Shown here: piece by piece, positions 1 to 5,483 of the stretch
Numbering within the stretch: the stretch's first letter is position 1
Layout: every line of letters begins with the position of its first letter
From: Clostridiales bacterium
GTDB taxonomy: Bacteria; Bacillota; Clostridia; Tissierellales; Sedimentibacteraceae
DNA length: 5,483 nucleotides
Assembly (NCBI GenBank): GCA_003497505.1
Contig: DNNV01000276.1
Coordinates: 1-5,483, forward strand
Direction of reading: 5' to 3'
Program-made: the position numbers and the translations under genes
Notes under the pieces: generated by a model
Database searches by the model: none
Told to the model about the DNA's origin: nothing
The model's input: only the letters and a program-made list of their open reading frames with translations

Positions 1-468
1 AAATTTAGAGAAGATTTATTTTATAGGATAAATACAATAACTATAGAAGTTCCGCCATTAAAAGACAGGAAAGAAGACATTCCAATATTAATAGATTTTT
101 TTCTGGCACAGGCTCAAAAAGAAATGAAGAAAAAGGTCAACAAGATAGAAAATGGTCTCATGGAACTACTCGTTGTATATGATTATCCGGGGAATATAAG
201 AGAATTGAAAAATATTATAGAGAGACTTGTGGTATTAAGTGATGACGGTGTAATAAAAAAAGCAGATTTGCCTGATCTGAAAATCTTTAATAATGAAGAA
301 AACAGCGAAATCAGATCGCTCAAGGATGTACGCCAAATTGCTGAAATAAAGTATATTAAGTACGTGCTTGAAAAATGCAACGGCAATATATCCGAATCGG
401 CAAGGCTGATGGATATAAGCAGGAGGCAGCTGTTTAATAAATTAGTAGAGTATGGTATAAAGCAATAG
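1..468 (+). CDS. Sigma-54-dependent transcriptional activator, C-terminal part (5' end outside window)
   Basis: An open frame runs from base 1 to a TAG at 466-468, giving 155 residues. The ATG at 124 is internal, because the family match starts at the first codon. Residues 1-10 read KFREDLFYRI, followed by a VPPLKDRKEDIP stretch; these are hallmarks of the AAA+ domain of NtrC-type enhancer-binding proteins just after the second arginine region. DYPGNIRELKN (residues 61-71) is the sensor-2 motif, usually WPGNVRELEN. The last 30 residues (about 126-155, with ARLMDISRRQLFNKL) form a Fis-type helix-turn-helix for enhancer DNA. Proteins of this family hydrolyse ATP to open sigma-54 RNA polymerase complexes. 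The Walker A, GAFTGA and N-terminal sensory domains lie upstream and cannot be seen, so the signal is unknown. A sigma-54 promoter about 150 bases downstream makes the antiporter gene its likely target (inference). The family call is very secure. Confidence 0.95.
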   Translation, partial: KFREDLFYRINTITIEVPPLKDRKEDIPILIDFFLAQAQKEMKKKVNKIENGLMELLVVYDYPGNIRELKNIIERLVVLSDDGVIKKADLPDLKIFNNEENSEIRSLKDVRQIAEIKYIKYVLEKCNGNISESARLMDISRRQLFNKLVEYGIKQ

Positions 469-480
469 ATTGAGAAGTTT

Positions 481-504
481 ATTTCCTATGCAAGGAAATT
501 TTTT
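481..504 (+). terminator. Possible intrinsic terminator just after the regulator gene
   Basis: The arms ATTTCCT (481-487) and AGGAAAT (493-499) pair around a 5-base loop, and the run of six T's covers 499-504. The stem is short and only moderately stable. It sits 12 bases after the regulator stop codon, and a longer hairpin follows at 517-553, so the two may act in tandem. Confidence 0.5.
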
Positions 505-516
505 GCCCAAATATTT

Positions 517-553
517 AGCTTGAAATAATCAATTATGTTATTTCAAGCTTTTT
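517..553 (+). terminator. Intrinsic terminator of the regulator gene
   Basis: A perfect 12-bp stem, AGCTTGAAATAA (517-528) and TTATTTCAAGCT (538-549), encloses a 9-base loop and is followed by T's to 553. It separates the regulator transcript from the sigma-54 promoter of the next gene. Confidence 0.8.
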
Positions 554-580
554 CTATTGCTGAAAACGTTGATATATGTA

Positions 581-603
581 TATTCTATTACCTTATGAGA
601 ATA
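581..603. repeat. Small inverted repeat upstream of the sigma-54 promoter
   Basis: TATTCT (581-586) and AGAATA (598-603) form a 6-bp inverted repeat with an 11-base spacer, centred about 50 bases before the predicted transcription start. It could be an activator-binding half-site pair. However, enhancers for this family usually lie farther upstream, and a repeat this short in AT-rich DNA can arise by chance. Confidence 0.25.
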
Positions 604-614
604 ATATTTTCATA

Positions 615-632
615 TTGGTATGAAACTTGCTT
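615..632 (+). promoter_or_regulatory. Sigma-54 (-24/-12) promoter of the NhaC-family gene
   Basis: TTGGTATGAAACTTGCTT matches the sigma-54 consensus YTGGCACG-N4-TTGCW at all positions except two C-to-T changes. The essential GG (617-618) and GC (629-630) are separated by exactly 10 bases. The predicted start is near 641-643, giving an untranslated leader of about 30 bases before the ribosome binding site and ATG at 674. Promoters of this class are silent without an ATP-using activator, and the end of such an activator gene lies immediately upstream. A TATAAT at 635-640 also occurs, but no good -35 box is correctly spaced from it. Confidence 0.85.
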
Positions 633-673
633 AATATAATGTGCAAATATTAATTAATACTTGGAGGTATTAA

Positions 674-2104
674 ATGAAGGAAAAAAAGGTAGCAAGAAAA
701 CCTTATTTATGGGAGGCATTGCTCTCATTCGGATTTTTAATTGCAGTAATGGCAATAGGAATTGTAGTATATGAATCTAATCCGCATATACCTATGCTTA
801 TCGGTACATTATTTGCGGTATTGATTGCATTCAGACTTGGGTTTTCCTGGGATGAAATTGAAAAGTCAATGTTTGATGGTATTTACCAAGCATTGCAGGC
901 AGTTATAATTTTGGCTATTATAGGTGTACTCATTGGTGTATGGCTGTTATCAGGTGTTGTACCAAGCATGATTTATTATGGTCTCGCAATTTTAAAACCA
1001 AGCATATTCTTAGTTGCGACAGTTATTATTTGTTCAATTACTTCTTTGGCAACAGGTACAAGCTGGGGTACGGCAGGAACAATAGGTATTGCTCTGATGG
1101 GTATATCCAAAGGTCTCGGAATACCGGCGCCAGTTGCAGCAGGTGCAATTATATCAGGAGCTTACTTCGGTGATAAAATGTCTCCTCTTTCTGATACAAC
1201 AAACCTGGCTCCGGCAGTTTCCGGAACTGACGTGTTTACACATGTGAAGGCGATGCTGCCTACAACTGTTATAGCATATGCAATAGCTCTGATCTCATTC
1301 CTGATAATGGGCTTCAAATATGCGGGAGCAAGCTCAGATGTAACAGCAATAGCTTCAATAAGAGACGGATTATCAGCTAATTTCCACATTTCTCCATTGT
1401 TGTTACTTCCTCCTCTGGCAGTAATATTGGCTATGGCCTTCAAAATGCCTGCTATTCCGGGAATAACCATAGGAATAGTGATTGGAGCATTGGAAGGAGT
1501 TATATTCCAGGGTGCTAATTTTGGAAATATTTTAACAGCTGCTTATGACGGGTTCACATCTCAAACAGGGCTTGCTGCCATAGATGAACTTTTAACAGCA
1601 GGCGGTTTAATGGGAATGATGTATTCAATTTCCCTTACAATAATAGCGATGATGTTCGGCGGAGTTATGGAAAAAACAAGCCAGCTTGAAGTTATTGTAA
1701 ACAAACTACTCAGCGGAATAAAATCCACAGGTGGATTGATTTTAATGACAGTGTTAACATGTATCGGATGTAACGCAACAATACCTGAGCAATATATTTC
1801 CATAGTTATACCGGGAAGAATGTACAATAAAGCATATAGAGATAAAGGCCTTCATCCTAAACAGCTTTCAAGCACTCTTGAAGGAGCAGGAACAGTTACT
1901 TCATCCTTAATTCCATGGAATACATGCGGTGCCTTCCTTTATGGTGTATTGGGAGTTACGGCATGGGAATATGGAAGATATGCAATATTTAACTACATGA
2001 TGCCGTTGGTTGTTGTTGTATTCGGATTCCTTGGATTGTTCATATATAAGATTTCCGATGATCCTTCTACCATTATTGGTGCAGTAAATCCAGAAGAAAA
2101 ATAA
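674..2104 (+). CDS. nhaC: NhaC-family Na+/H+ antiporter (or organic-acid-coupled relative)
   Basis: This 476-residue integral membrane protein is a normal length for NhaC. It has roughly 11-13 hydrophobic segments, beginning near residue 14 and ending near 458. Family signatures seen are GTSWGTAGT (128-136), GAYFGDKMSPLSDTTNLAP (162-180), an EQYISIVIPGRMY stretch (372-384) and LEGAGTVTSSLIPWNTCGA (402-420). The polar and acidic residues of the second and last motifs are thought to line the ion path. The family exchanges Na+ for H+ across the cytoplasmic membrane. Some members, such as MleN of Bacillus subtilis, instead couple malate/lactate exchange to ions, so an organic substrate cannot be excluded. 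The start is set by GGAGG (663-667), six bases before the ATG. The gene stands alone between a sigma-54 promoter and its own terminator, so it is probably induced by the neighbouring activator. The family is secure; the exact substrate is not. Confidence 0.9.
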   Translation: MKEKKVARKPYLWEALLSFGFLIAVMAIGIVVYESNPHIPMLIGTLFAVLIAFRLGFSWDEIEKSMFDGIYQALQAVIILAIIGVLIGVWLLSGVVPSMIYYGLAILKPSIFLVATVIICSITSLATGTSWGTAGTIGIALMGISKGLGIPAPVAAGAIISGAYFGDKMSPLSDTTNLAPAVSGTDVFTHVKAMLPTTVIAYAIALISFLIMGFKYAGASSDVTAIASIRDGLSANFHISPLLLLPPLAVILAMAFKMPAIPGITIGIVIGALEGVIFQGANFGNILTAAYDGFTSQTGLAAIDELLTAGGLMGMMYSISLTIIAMMFGGVMEKTSQLEVIVNKLLSGIKSTGGLILMTVLTCIGCNATIPEQYISIVIPGRMYNKAYRDKGLHPKQLSSTLEGAGTVTSSLIPWNTCGAFLYGVLGVTAWEYGRYAIFNYMMPLVVVVFGFLGLFIYKISDDPSTIIGAVNPEEK

Positions 2105-2116
2105 TATATCATAACG

Positions 2117-2157
2117 AATGCTCTGAAATTATTTACAGATAATTTCAGAGCATTTTT
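2117..2157 (+). terminator. Strong intrinsic terminator after the NhaC-family gene
   Basis: A perfect 16-bp stem, AATGCTCTGAAATTAT (2117-2132) and ATAATTTCAGAGCATT (2139-2154), has a 6-base loop and a T-tail to 2157. It starts 12 bases after the stop codon, so the antiporter transcript is likely monocistronic and sigma-54 transcription should not reach the next gene. Confidence 0.92.
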
Positions 2158-2235
2158 AATTTAACAATGCAAATACTTAATTTAATATCCTTTTATGGCA
2201 TTATACTAATTAAATAACATAGTTGTACAAACCCC

Positions 2236-2264
2236 TTGTTTTTTTTGTGTAAGTATTGTAGAAT
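2236..2264 (+). promoter_or_regulatory. Candidate sigma-A promoter of the fatty acid transporter gene
   Basis: TTGTTT (2236-2241) and TAGAAT (2259-2264) are spaced by 17 bases. The -10 box matches the consensus at five of six positions; the -35 box matches only at TTG. Transcription would begin near 2271, leaving a leader of about 55 bases. No -24/-12 element is present in this intergenic stretch, so control differs from that of the preceding gene. Confidence 0.45.
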
Positions 2265-2298
2265 AGTGTTGTTATTTTTTTAACATTTATTTACTTAC
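2249..2298. repeat. Two nested inverted repeats in the fatty acid transporter leader
   Basis: GTAAGTA (2249-2255) is mirrored by TACTTAC (2292-2298). Inside it, TGTTA (2270-2274) and TAACA (2281-2285) flank six T's. The outer left arm lies in the spacer of the candidate promoter, and the inner pair lies at the predicted start of transcription. A repressor operator or a leader hairpin is possible. The arms are short, so chance is a real alternative. Confidence 0.3.
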
Positions 2299-2325
2299 CA
2301 ACAAAATAAAATACAGGAGGAGAAA

Positions 2326-3684
2326 ATGTTTAAAAAATTTACTAACAGCTGTGTATTTATAATGAATAAATACCTGCCTGACGCATTTATTTTTGCAATT
2401 GTACTTACAATTATTACTTTTGTCGGGGGAGTGGCATTAACCGGTCAGACACCTTTTCAAATGCTGCTTCACTGGGCAGGTCCTAAGGGATTCTTCGGTC
2501 TTCTTCCATTTACAATGCAGATGATTTTAGTGCTGGTTTTAGGAAGCGCTATGGCACAGGCAAAAGTATTTAAGAATCTTCTTAAAAAAATTGCAAAGAC
2601 TGCCAAAACACCAGTAAGAGGTATTATGATAACTGCTTTTATATCAGTTATTGCATGCTGGATAAACTGGGGCTTCGGTCTGGTTATAGGTGCTTTGCTG
2701 GCGAAGGAAATTGCCAGAGAGGTTAAGGGGATTGATTATAGGCTTCTTATAGCTACCGCATACTCAGGATTTATCGTATGGCACGGAGGAATATCCGGTT
2801 CCATACCTCTTCAGGTAGCAAATCAGGGTGCACTTGCAACAGTTGCTCCGGAAATATTTGATAAAAGCTTTACTATAGCTACAAGCAATACTATTTTTTC
2901 ACCTATGAACCTATTTATATCGGGAATAATTATTTTTGGACTTCCCTTTGTATGCAGGGCTATGATGCCGGACAAAGAGCACACTGTGGAAGTTGATCCT
3001 GCTAAATTAATAGAAAAAGAACGTGCAAATGAAGATCCTTCCAACTTTACTCCTGCCGACAAAATGGAAAGAAGCAAAATTTTATGGCTGATAACATTGG
3101 CTTTAGGTTTCTCTTATATCATATATAACTTTACCAAGGTAGGCATAAATCTAAGTCTGGATTTCGTTAATTTCATTTTCATGTTTGTGGGAATACTTCT
3201 TCACGGAAATCTGAGAAACTACATTGATGCCATAACTGACGCAGCCTCAAGCGCAGCCGGAATAATCCTTCAGTTCCCGTTCTACGCCGGAATAATGGGC
3301 ATGATGACAGGAGGTAATGTTGATGGAGTATCATTAGCAGCCGTAATATCAAATGCCTTTGTAAGCATTTCCACAATAAAGACATTTCCTCTGTTCACAT
3401 TCTGGAGTGCTGGAATAGTAAACTTCTTTGTTCCATCAGGTGGAGGACAATGGGCTGTTCAGGCACCAATTATGATGCCAGCCGGAAATATACTGGGCGT
3501 GGCTCCTGCCAAGACGGCAATGGCTATTGCCTGGGGAGATGCGTGGACCAATATGATTCAGCCGTTCTGGGCACTGCCTGCATTATCAATTGCAGGATTA
3601 AGCGCGAGAGATATTATGGGCTACTGCGTAATAACATTATTATTCAGCGGGCTGGTAATATCAGCTGGGTTCCTCATATTCTAA
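2326..3684 (+). CDS. atoE: Short-chain fatty acid transporter, AtoE family
   Basis: This 452-residue membrane protein matches the usual AtoE length (about 440-460). It carries the family's characteristic stretches: INWGFGL (113-119), WHGGISGSIPL (152-162), FVPSGGGQWAVQAPIMMPA (368-386) and WGDAWTNMIQPFWALP (403-418). A hydrophilic, charged loop at about 211-252 splits two hydrophobic halves. In Escherichia coli AtoE serves uptake of short-chain acids such as acetoacetate or butyrate with the ato degradation genes. Here no CoA-transferase or thiolase gene adjoins it, so direction and substrate are open; export of a fermentation acid is possible. The start is set by AGGAGG (2315-2320), five bases before the ATG. 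The gene appears to be transcribed alone, from its own promoter to the hairpin at 3717-3761. The family assignment is firm; the physiological role is inferred. Confidence 0.92.
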   Translation: MFKKFTNSCVFIMNKYLPDAFIFAIVLTIITFVGGVALTGQTPFQMLLHWAGPKGFFGLLPFTMQMILVLVLGSAMAQAKVFKNLLKKIAKTAKTPVRGIMITAFISVIACWINWGFGLVIGALLAKEIAREVKGIDYRLLIATAYSGFIVWHGGISGSIPLQVANQGALATVAPEIFDKSFTIATSNTIFSPMNLFISGIIIFGLPFVCRAMMPDKEHTVEVDPAKLIEKERANEDPSNFTPADKMERSKILWLITLALGFSYIIYNFTKVGINLSLDFVNFIFMFVGILLHGNLRNYIDAITDAASSAAGIILQFPFYAGIMGMMTGGNVDGVSLAAVISNAFVSISTIKTFPLFTFWSAGIVNFFVPSGGGQWAVQAPIMMPAGNILGVAPAKTAMAIAWGDAWTNMIQPFWALPALSIAGLSARDIMGYCVITLLFSGLVISAGFLIF

Positions 3685-3716
3685 GAAGTGCTCATTTAGT
3701 TAAATAATAAAGGAAT

Positions 3717-3761
3717 AATATCACAAATTATGGGAAATAATATAATTTGTGATATTTTTTT
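3717..3761 (+). terminator. Intrinsic terminator or attenuator between the AtoE gene and the COG3580/COG3581 pair
   Basis: A perfect 15-bp stem, AATATCACAAATTAT (3717-3731) and ATAATTTGTGATATT (3742-3756), has a 10-base loop and a run of seven T's (3755-3761). It starts 33 bases after the AtoE stop codon. The T-run ends directly before the ribosome binding site TTGGAGGT (3763-3770) of the next gene. No independent promoter can fit between terminator and gene. Confidence 0.85.
3741..3746 (+). promoter_or_regulatory. Possible -10 box inside the terminator hairpin
   Basis: A perfect TATAAT lies at the loop/3' arm boundary of the hairpin. It would start transcription near 3753, with a leader of about 20 bases and an intact ribosome binding site, escaping the terminator because only part of the hairpin would be transcribed. 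No convincing -35 box or extended -10 TG is present, and AT-rich sequence makes TATAAT common. Confidence 0.3.
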
Positions 3762-3773
3762 ATTGGAGGTAAT

Positions 3774-4694
3774 ATGAAGGTAGGAATTCCTAAGGGGTTG
3801 CTGTATTACAAATATCATCCCTTTATAATTACATTTTTCAGCGAACTGGGTGCTGAAGTAATAACATCTGAAGAAACCGACAAAAACATTTTGGATTTGG
3901 GAGTTAAGCACTGTGTAGACGAAGCATGTCTCCCCGTTAAAATTTTTCACGGCCATGCGGCATCTTTAAAGGGCAAATGCGACTTAATACTAATTCCGCG
4001 AATTATGCAACTCAGAAAGAACGAATTCATATGTCCGAAATTCTGTGGCCTGCCGGAAATGGTATTAAACAGCATCGAGGATATGCCTGCGGCAATAACG
4101 GAACCAATTTATGCAACATCCAAAAAAGACCTGTACAGGTGGGCACAGTCAGCCGGCAGAAAAATTACGTCAAACAGCTTTAAAATCAAACAGGCATATA
4201 AAAAAGCATACGATAATCAGATGATTCATACTACAGGTGTAAAGGATGATTCTAATGACATAAAAATAGCTCTTGTAGGACACCCCTATAATATATACGA
4301 CAGCTTCATAAACATGGAATTGATTTCAAAGCTTAGTGAGCTTGGTGTATCTGTAGAAACCATGGAATTCACTCATGACTTTTTAATTAATTTAGAAATC
4401 AACAACCTGTACAAGAGACCATTCTGGACATTTGCCAGAGAGAATTACGGCTTTTCTGTCAATGCTGTAAAGGAAAAGAGAATTGATGGAATTATTTATG
4501 TTTCATCCTTCAATTGCGGAACCGATTCAATAATAATTGAGCTTATAAAGGATAAAATAGGCAGCTTTCCGTTTCTAACGCTTAAGCTTGACGAGCATAC
4601 AGGAGAGGCGGGAATATATACAAGACTTGAAGCGTTCACAGACATGCTGGAAAGGAGGATGAGGAATGAAAGTAACCTTTCCGCACATGGGTAA
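3774..4694 (+). CDS. DUF2229/COG3580 protein, 2-hydroxyacyl-CoA dehydratase activase-related
   Basis: This 306-residue soluble protein is close to the family's usual length of roughly 320-330. It opens with MKVGIPKGLLYYKYHPF. It then shows DEACLPVK (49-56), a FICPKFCGLPEM stretch (86-96), SSFNCGTDS (244-252) and LDEHTGEAGIYTRLEAF (272-288), the order typical of DUF2229 proteins. Cysteines 52, 87, 91 and 248 sit in these conserved stretches and could bind a metal or Fe-S cluster (inference). The same region occurs fused to activase ATPases of the BadF/HgdC type, which power electron transfer to 2-hydroxyacyl-CoA and benzoyl-CoA enzymes; no ATPase motif is visible in this stand-alone protein. 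The ribosome binding site TTGGAGGT ends three bases before the ATG. The 3' end overlaps the next gene by 29 bases, implying translational coupling and a joint complex. The true reaction is unknown. Confidence 0.85.
   Translation: MKVGIPKGLLYYKYHPFIITFFSELGAEVITSEETDKNILDLGVKHCVDEACLPVKIFHGHAASLKGKCDLILIPRIMQLRKNEFICPKFCGLPEMVLNSIEDMPAAITEPIYATSKKDLYRWAQSAGRKITSNSFKIKQAYKKAYDNQMIHTTGVKDDSNDIKIALVGHPYNIYDSFINMELISKLSELGVSVETMEFTHDFLINLEINNLYKRPFWTFARENYGFSVNAVKEKRIDGIIYVSSFNCGTDSIIIELIKDKIGSFPFLTLKLDEHTGEAGIYTRLEAFTDMLERRMRNESNLSAHG
4651..4658 (+). promoter_or_regulatory. Ribosome binding site that fixes the COG3581 gene start
   Basis: AAAGGAGG lies inside the end of the COG3580 gene, seven bases before the ATG at 4666. 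The ATG at 4659 touches this site and is in the upstream gene's frame, so 4666 is the supported start. Confidence 0.8.
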
Positions 4695-5483
4695 CATATA
4701 CATTGCAGCTAAGGCGCTGCTGGACGGCATGGGAGTAGACTACGTAATACCCGAAAAAAATAACGATGCAGTACTAGAAATAGGCTCTCTTTATTCTCCC
4801 GAGGAAATATGCCTTCCCTATAAAATAATGATTGGAAACTATATACGTGCAATCGAACAGGGAGCAGATACAATTATTCTTGCAGGAAGCTGCGGACCTT
4901 GCAGGTTCGGTGAATACTGCGAGCTGCAGATGAACTTAATGAAATCATTAGGCTACGATGTAAACTTTATTGTAATAGATTACCCAAAGGATATTGGAAT
5001 AAAAGAATTATACAGGAGAATAAAGGTTTTGTCATCAGCGGGCAGTAAAAATACTATAAAAAAAATACATGCGTTTTCAAGTTCTGTAAAAGTAATGAAT
5101 TTAATAGATGAAATAGAGCAATCAGCACACATGTACGCCGGATATGAGAGAAACAAAGGGGAGTGCAAGAACTTACTGAACAAATGCAAAGCAGATATAA
5201 TGAACTGCACCAATCCTAAAGAAATGATTAATCTTCTTAAAGCATACAGAGAAAAGTTAAATCACATTGATGTGGATATAAATAAGGATCCGTTACATAT
5301 TGCCATAATAGGAGAAATCTACACAGTTATAGAGCCCTTTTCAAATTTTTATATAGAAGATAAACTGATGGACTATGGCGTATCATCCAGCAGGGGACTT
5401 ACTCCAAGCTGGTGGGTAAAGAATGCGGCCCTCAGTCCTCTTAAAATTAATTCCTTACATATAAGGAAAAACGCCAAAAAATA
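4666..5483 (+). CDS. COG3581 protein, 2-hydroxyacyl-CoA dehydratase-related (3' end outside window)
   Basis: The frame stays open from ATG 4666 to the window edge, giving 272 residues with no stop. Relatives are about 360 residues, so roughly the last quarter is missing. Recognisable stretches are a short N-terminal fold opening with MKVTFPHMGN, EEICLPYK (46-53), GSCGPCRFGEYCELQ (74-88) and IAIIGEIYTVIEPFSNF (212-228). The CGPC pair (C76, C79), with C49 and C85, suggests a metal or Fe-S site (inference). The family is distantly related to the dehydratase subunits of (R)-2-hydroxyacyl-CoA dehydratases and is often labelled CoA protein activase; no member role is firmly known to me. It overlaps the COG3580 gene by 29 bases in another frame, with its own ribosome binding site, so the two are surely co-expressed. 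A COG1924 activase gene commonly follows and is expected to the right. An unusual C-x6-C-x6-C run lies at residues 167-181. Confidence 0.83.
   Translation, partial: MKVTFPHMGNIYIAAKALLDGMGVDYVIPEKNNDAVLEIGSLYSPEEICLPYKIMIGNYIRAIEQGADTIILAGSCGPCRFGEYCELQMNLMKSLGYDVNFIVIDYPKDIGIKELYRRIKVLSSAGSKNTIKKIHAFSSSVKVMNLIDEIEQSAHMYAGYERNKGECKNLLNKCKADIMNCTNPKEMINLLKAYREKLNHIDVDINKDPLHIAIIGEIYTVIEPFSNFYIEDKLMDYGVSSSRGLTPSWWVKNAALSPLKINSLHIRKNAKK

Noticed and set aside
124..468. A 114-residue protein starting at ATG 124
   Set aside because: The same frame is open back to base 1 and encodes clear AAA+ domain sequence (KFREDLFYRI), so the ATG is internal to a larger gene cut by the window edge.
635..640. 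TATAAT as a sigma-A -10 box for the NhaC-family gene
   Set aside because: No acceptable -35 hexamer lies 16-18 bases upstream, and the overlapping sigma-54 element is a far better match.
1162..1470. Minus-strand open frame of 102 codons inside the NhaC-family gene
   Set aside because: It is a shadow of a strongly conserved membrane protein gene on the + strand, with no family resemblance of its own. The same holds for the other minus-strand frames at 1561-1827, 2823-3077 and 3696-3956.
2195..2210. ATGGCATTATACTAAT as a sigma-54 promoter for the AtoE gene
   Set aside because: The GG is present, but the dinucleotide 10 bases later is AT instead of the essential GC.
3450..3707. Overlapping + strand frame at the end of the AtoE gene
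   Set aside because: It is out of frame with the conserved AtoE C-terminus and has low-quality composition with no recognisable domain.
4980..5213. Minus-strand 77-codon frame at the right end
   Set aside because: It lies fully within the COG3581 coding sequence, whose frame is open to the window edge and carries family motifs on both sides of this stretch.

Overview
The window looks like chromosomal DNA of a low-GC anaerobic Firmicute (Clostridia or Tissierellia type). It is AT-rich, uses many AGA/ATA/TTA codons and has strong GGAGG ribosome binding sites. Intrinsic terminators with T-tails follow the first three genes. The gene families present (sigma-54 activator, NhaC, AtoE, and activase-related proteins of the 2-hydroxyacyl-CoA dehydratase group) are typical of amino-acid or organic-acid fermenters. 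All genes are on the + strand. I see no mobile element, CRISPR array, tRNA or rRNA.

Layout. (1) Positions 1-468 hold the 3' end of a sigma-54-dependent transcriptional activator: the end of its AAA+ domain and a Fis-type helix-turn-helix. Two hairpins with T-tails follow it (481-504 and 517-553). (2) A well-matched -24/-12 sigma-54 promoter (615-632) precedes an NhaC-family antiporter gene (674-2104), which ends at a strong terminator (2117-2157). (3) A 221-base gap holds a plausible sigma-A promoter and two small inverted repeats. It leads into an AtoE-type short-chain fatty acid transporter gene (2326-3684). (4) A 15-bp terminator hairpin (3717-3761) lies directly against the ribosome binding site of a gene pair, 3774-4694 and 4666-5483. 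The two genes overlap by 29 bases, and the second runs off the window. They encode the DUF2229/COG3580 and COG3581 proteins related to (R)-2-hydroxyacyl-CoA dehydratase components and activases; their biochemical role is not established. A COG1924-type ATPase activase is often the third partner and would be expected past the right edge.

How the parts may work together (inference). The truncated activator probably switches on the adjacent antiporter through the sigma-54 promoter. Its signal-sensing domain is outside the window, so the inducer is unknown. The antiporter and the fatty acid transporter could together handle ion balance and export or import of short-chain acids in fermentation, but their separate promoters and terminators argue against one operon. 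No known complete novel system is visible. The points most worth a second look are the sigma-54 control of the NhaC gene, the terminator pressed against the COG3580 ribosome binding site, and the uncharacterised cysteine-bearing COG3580/COG3581 pair.
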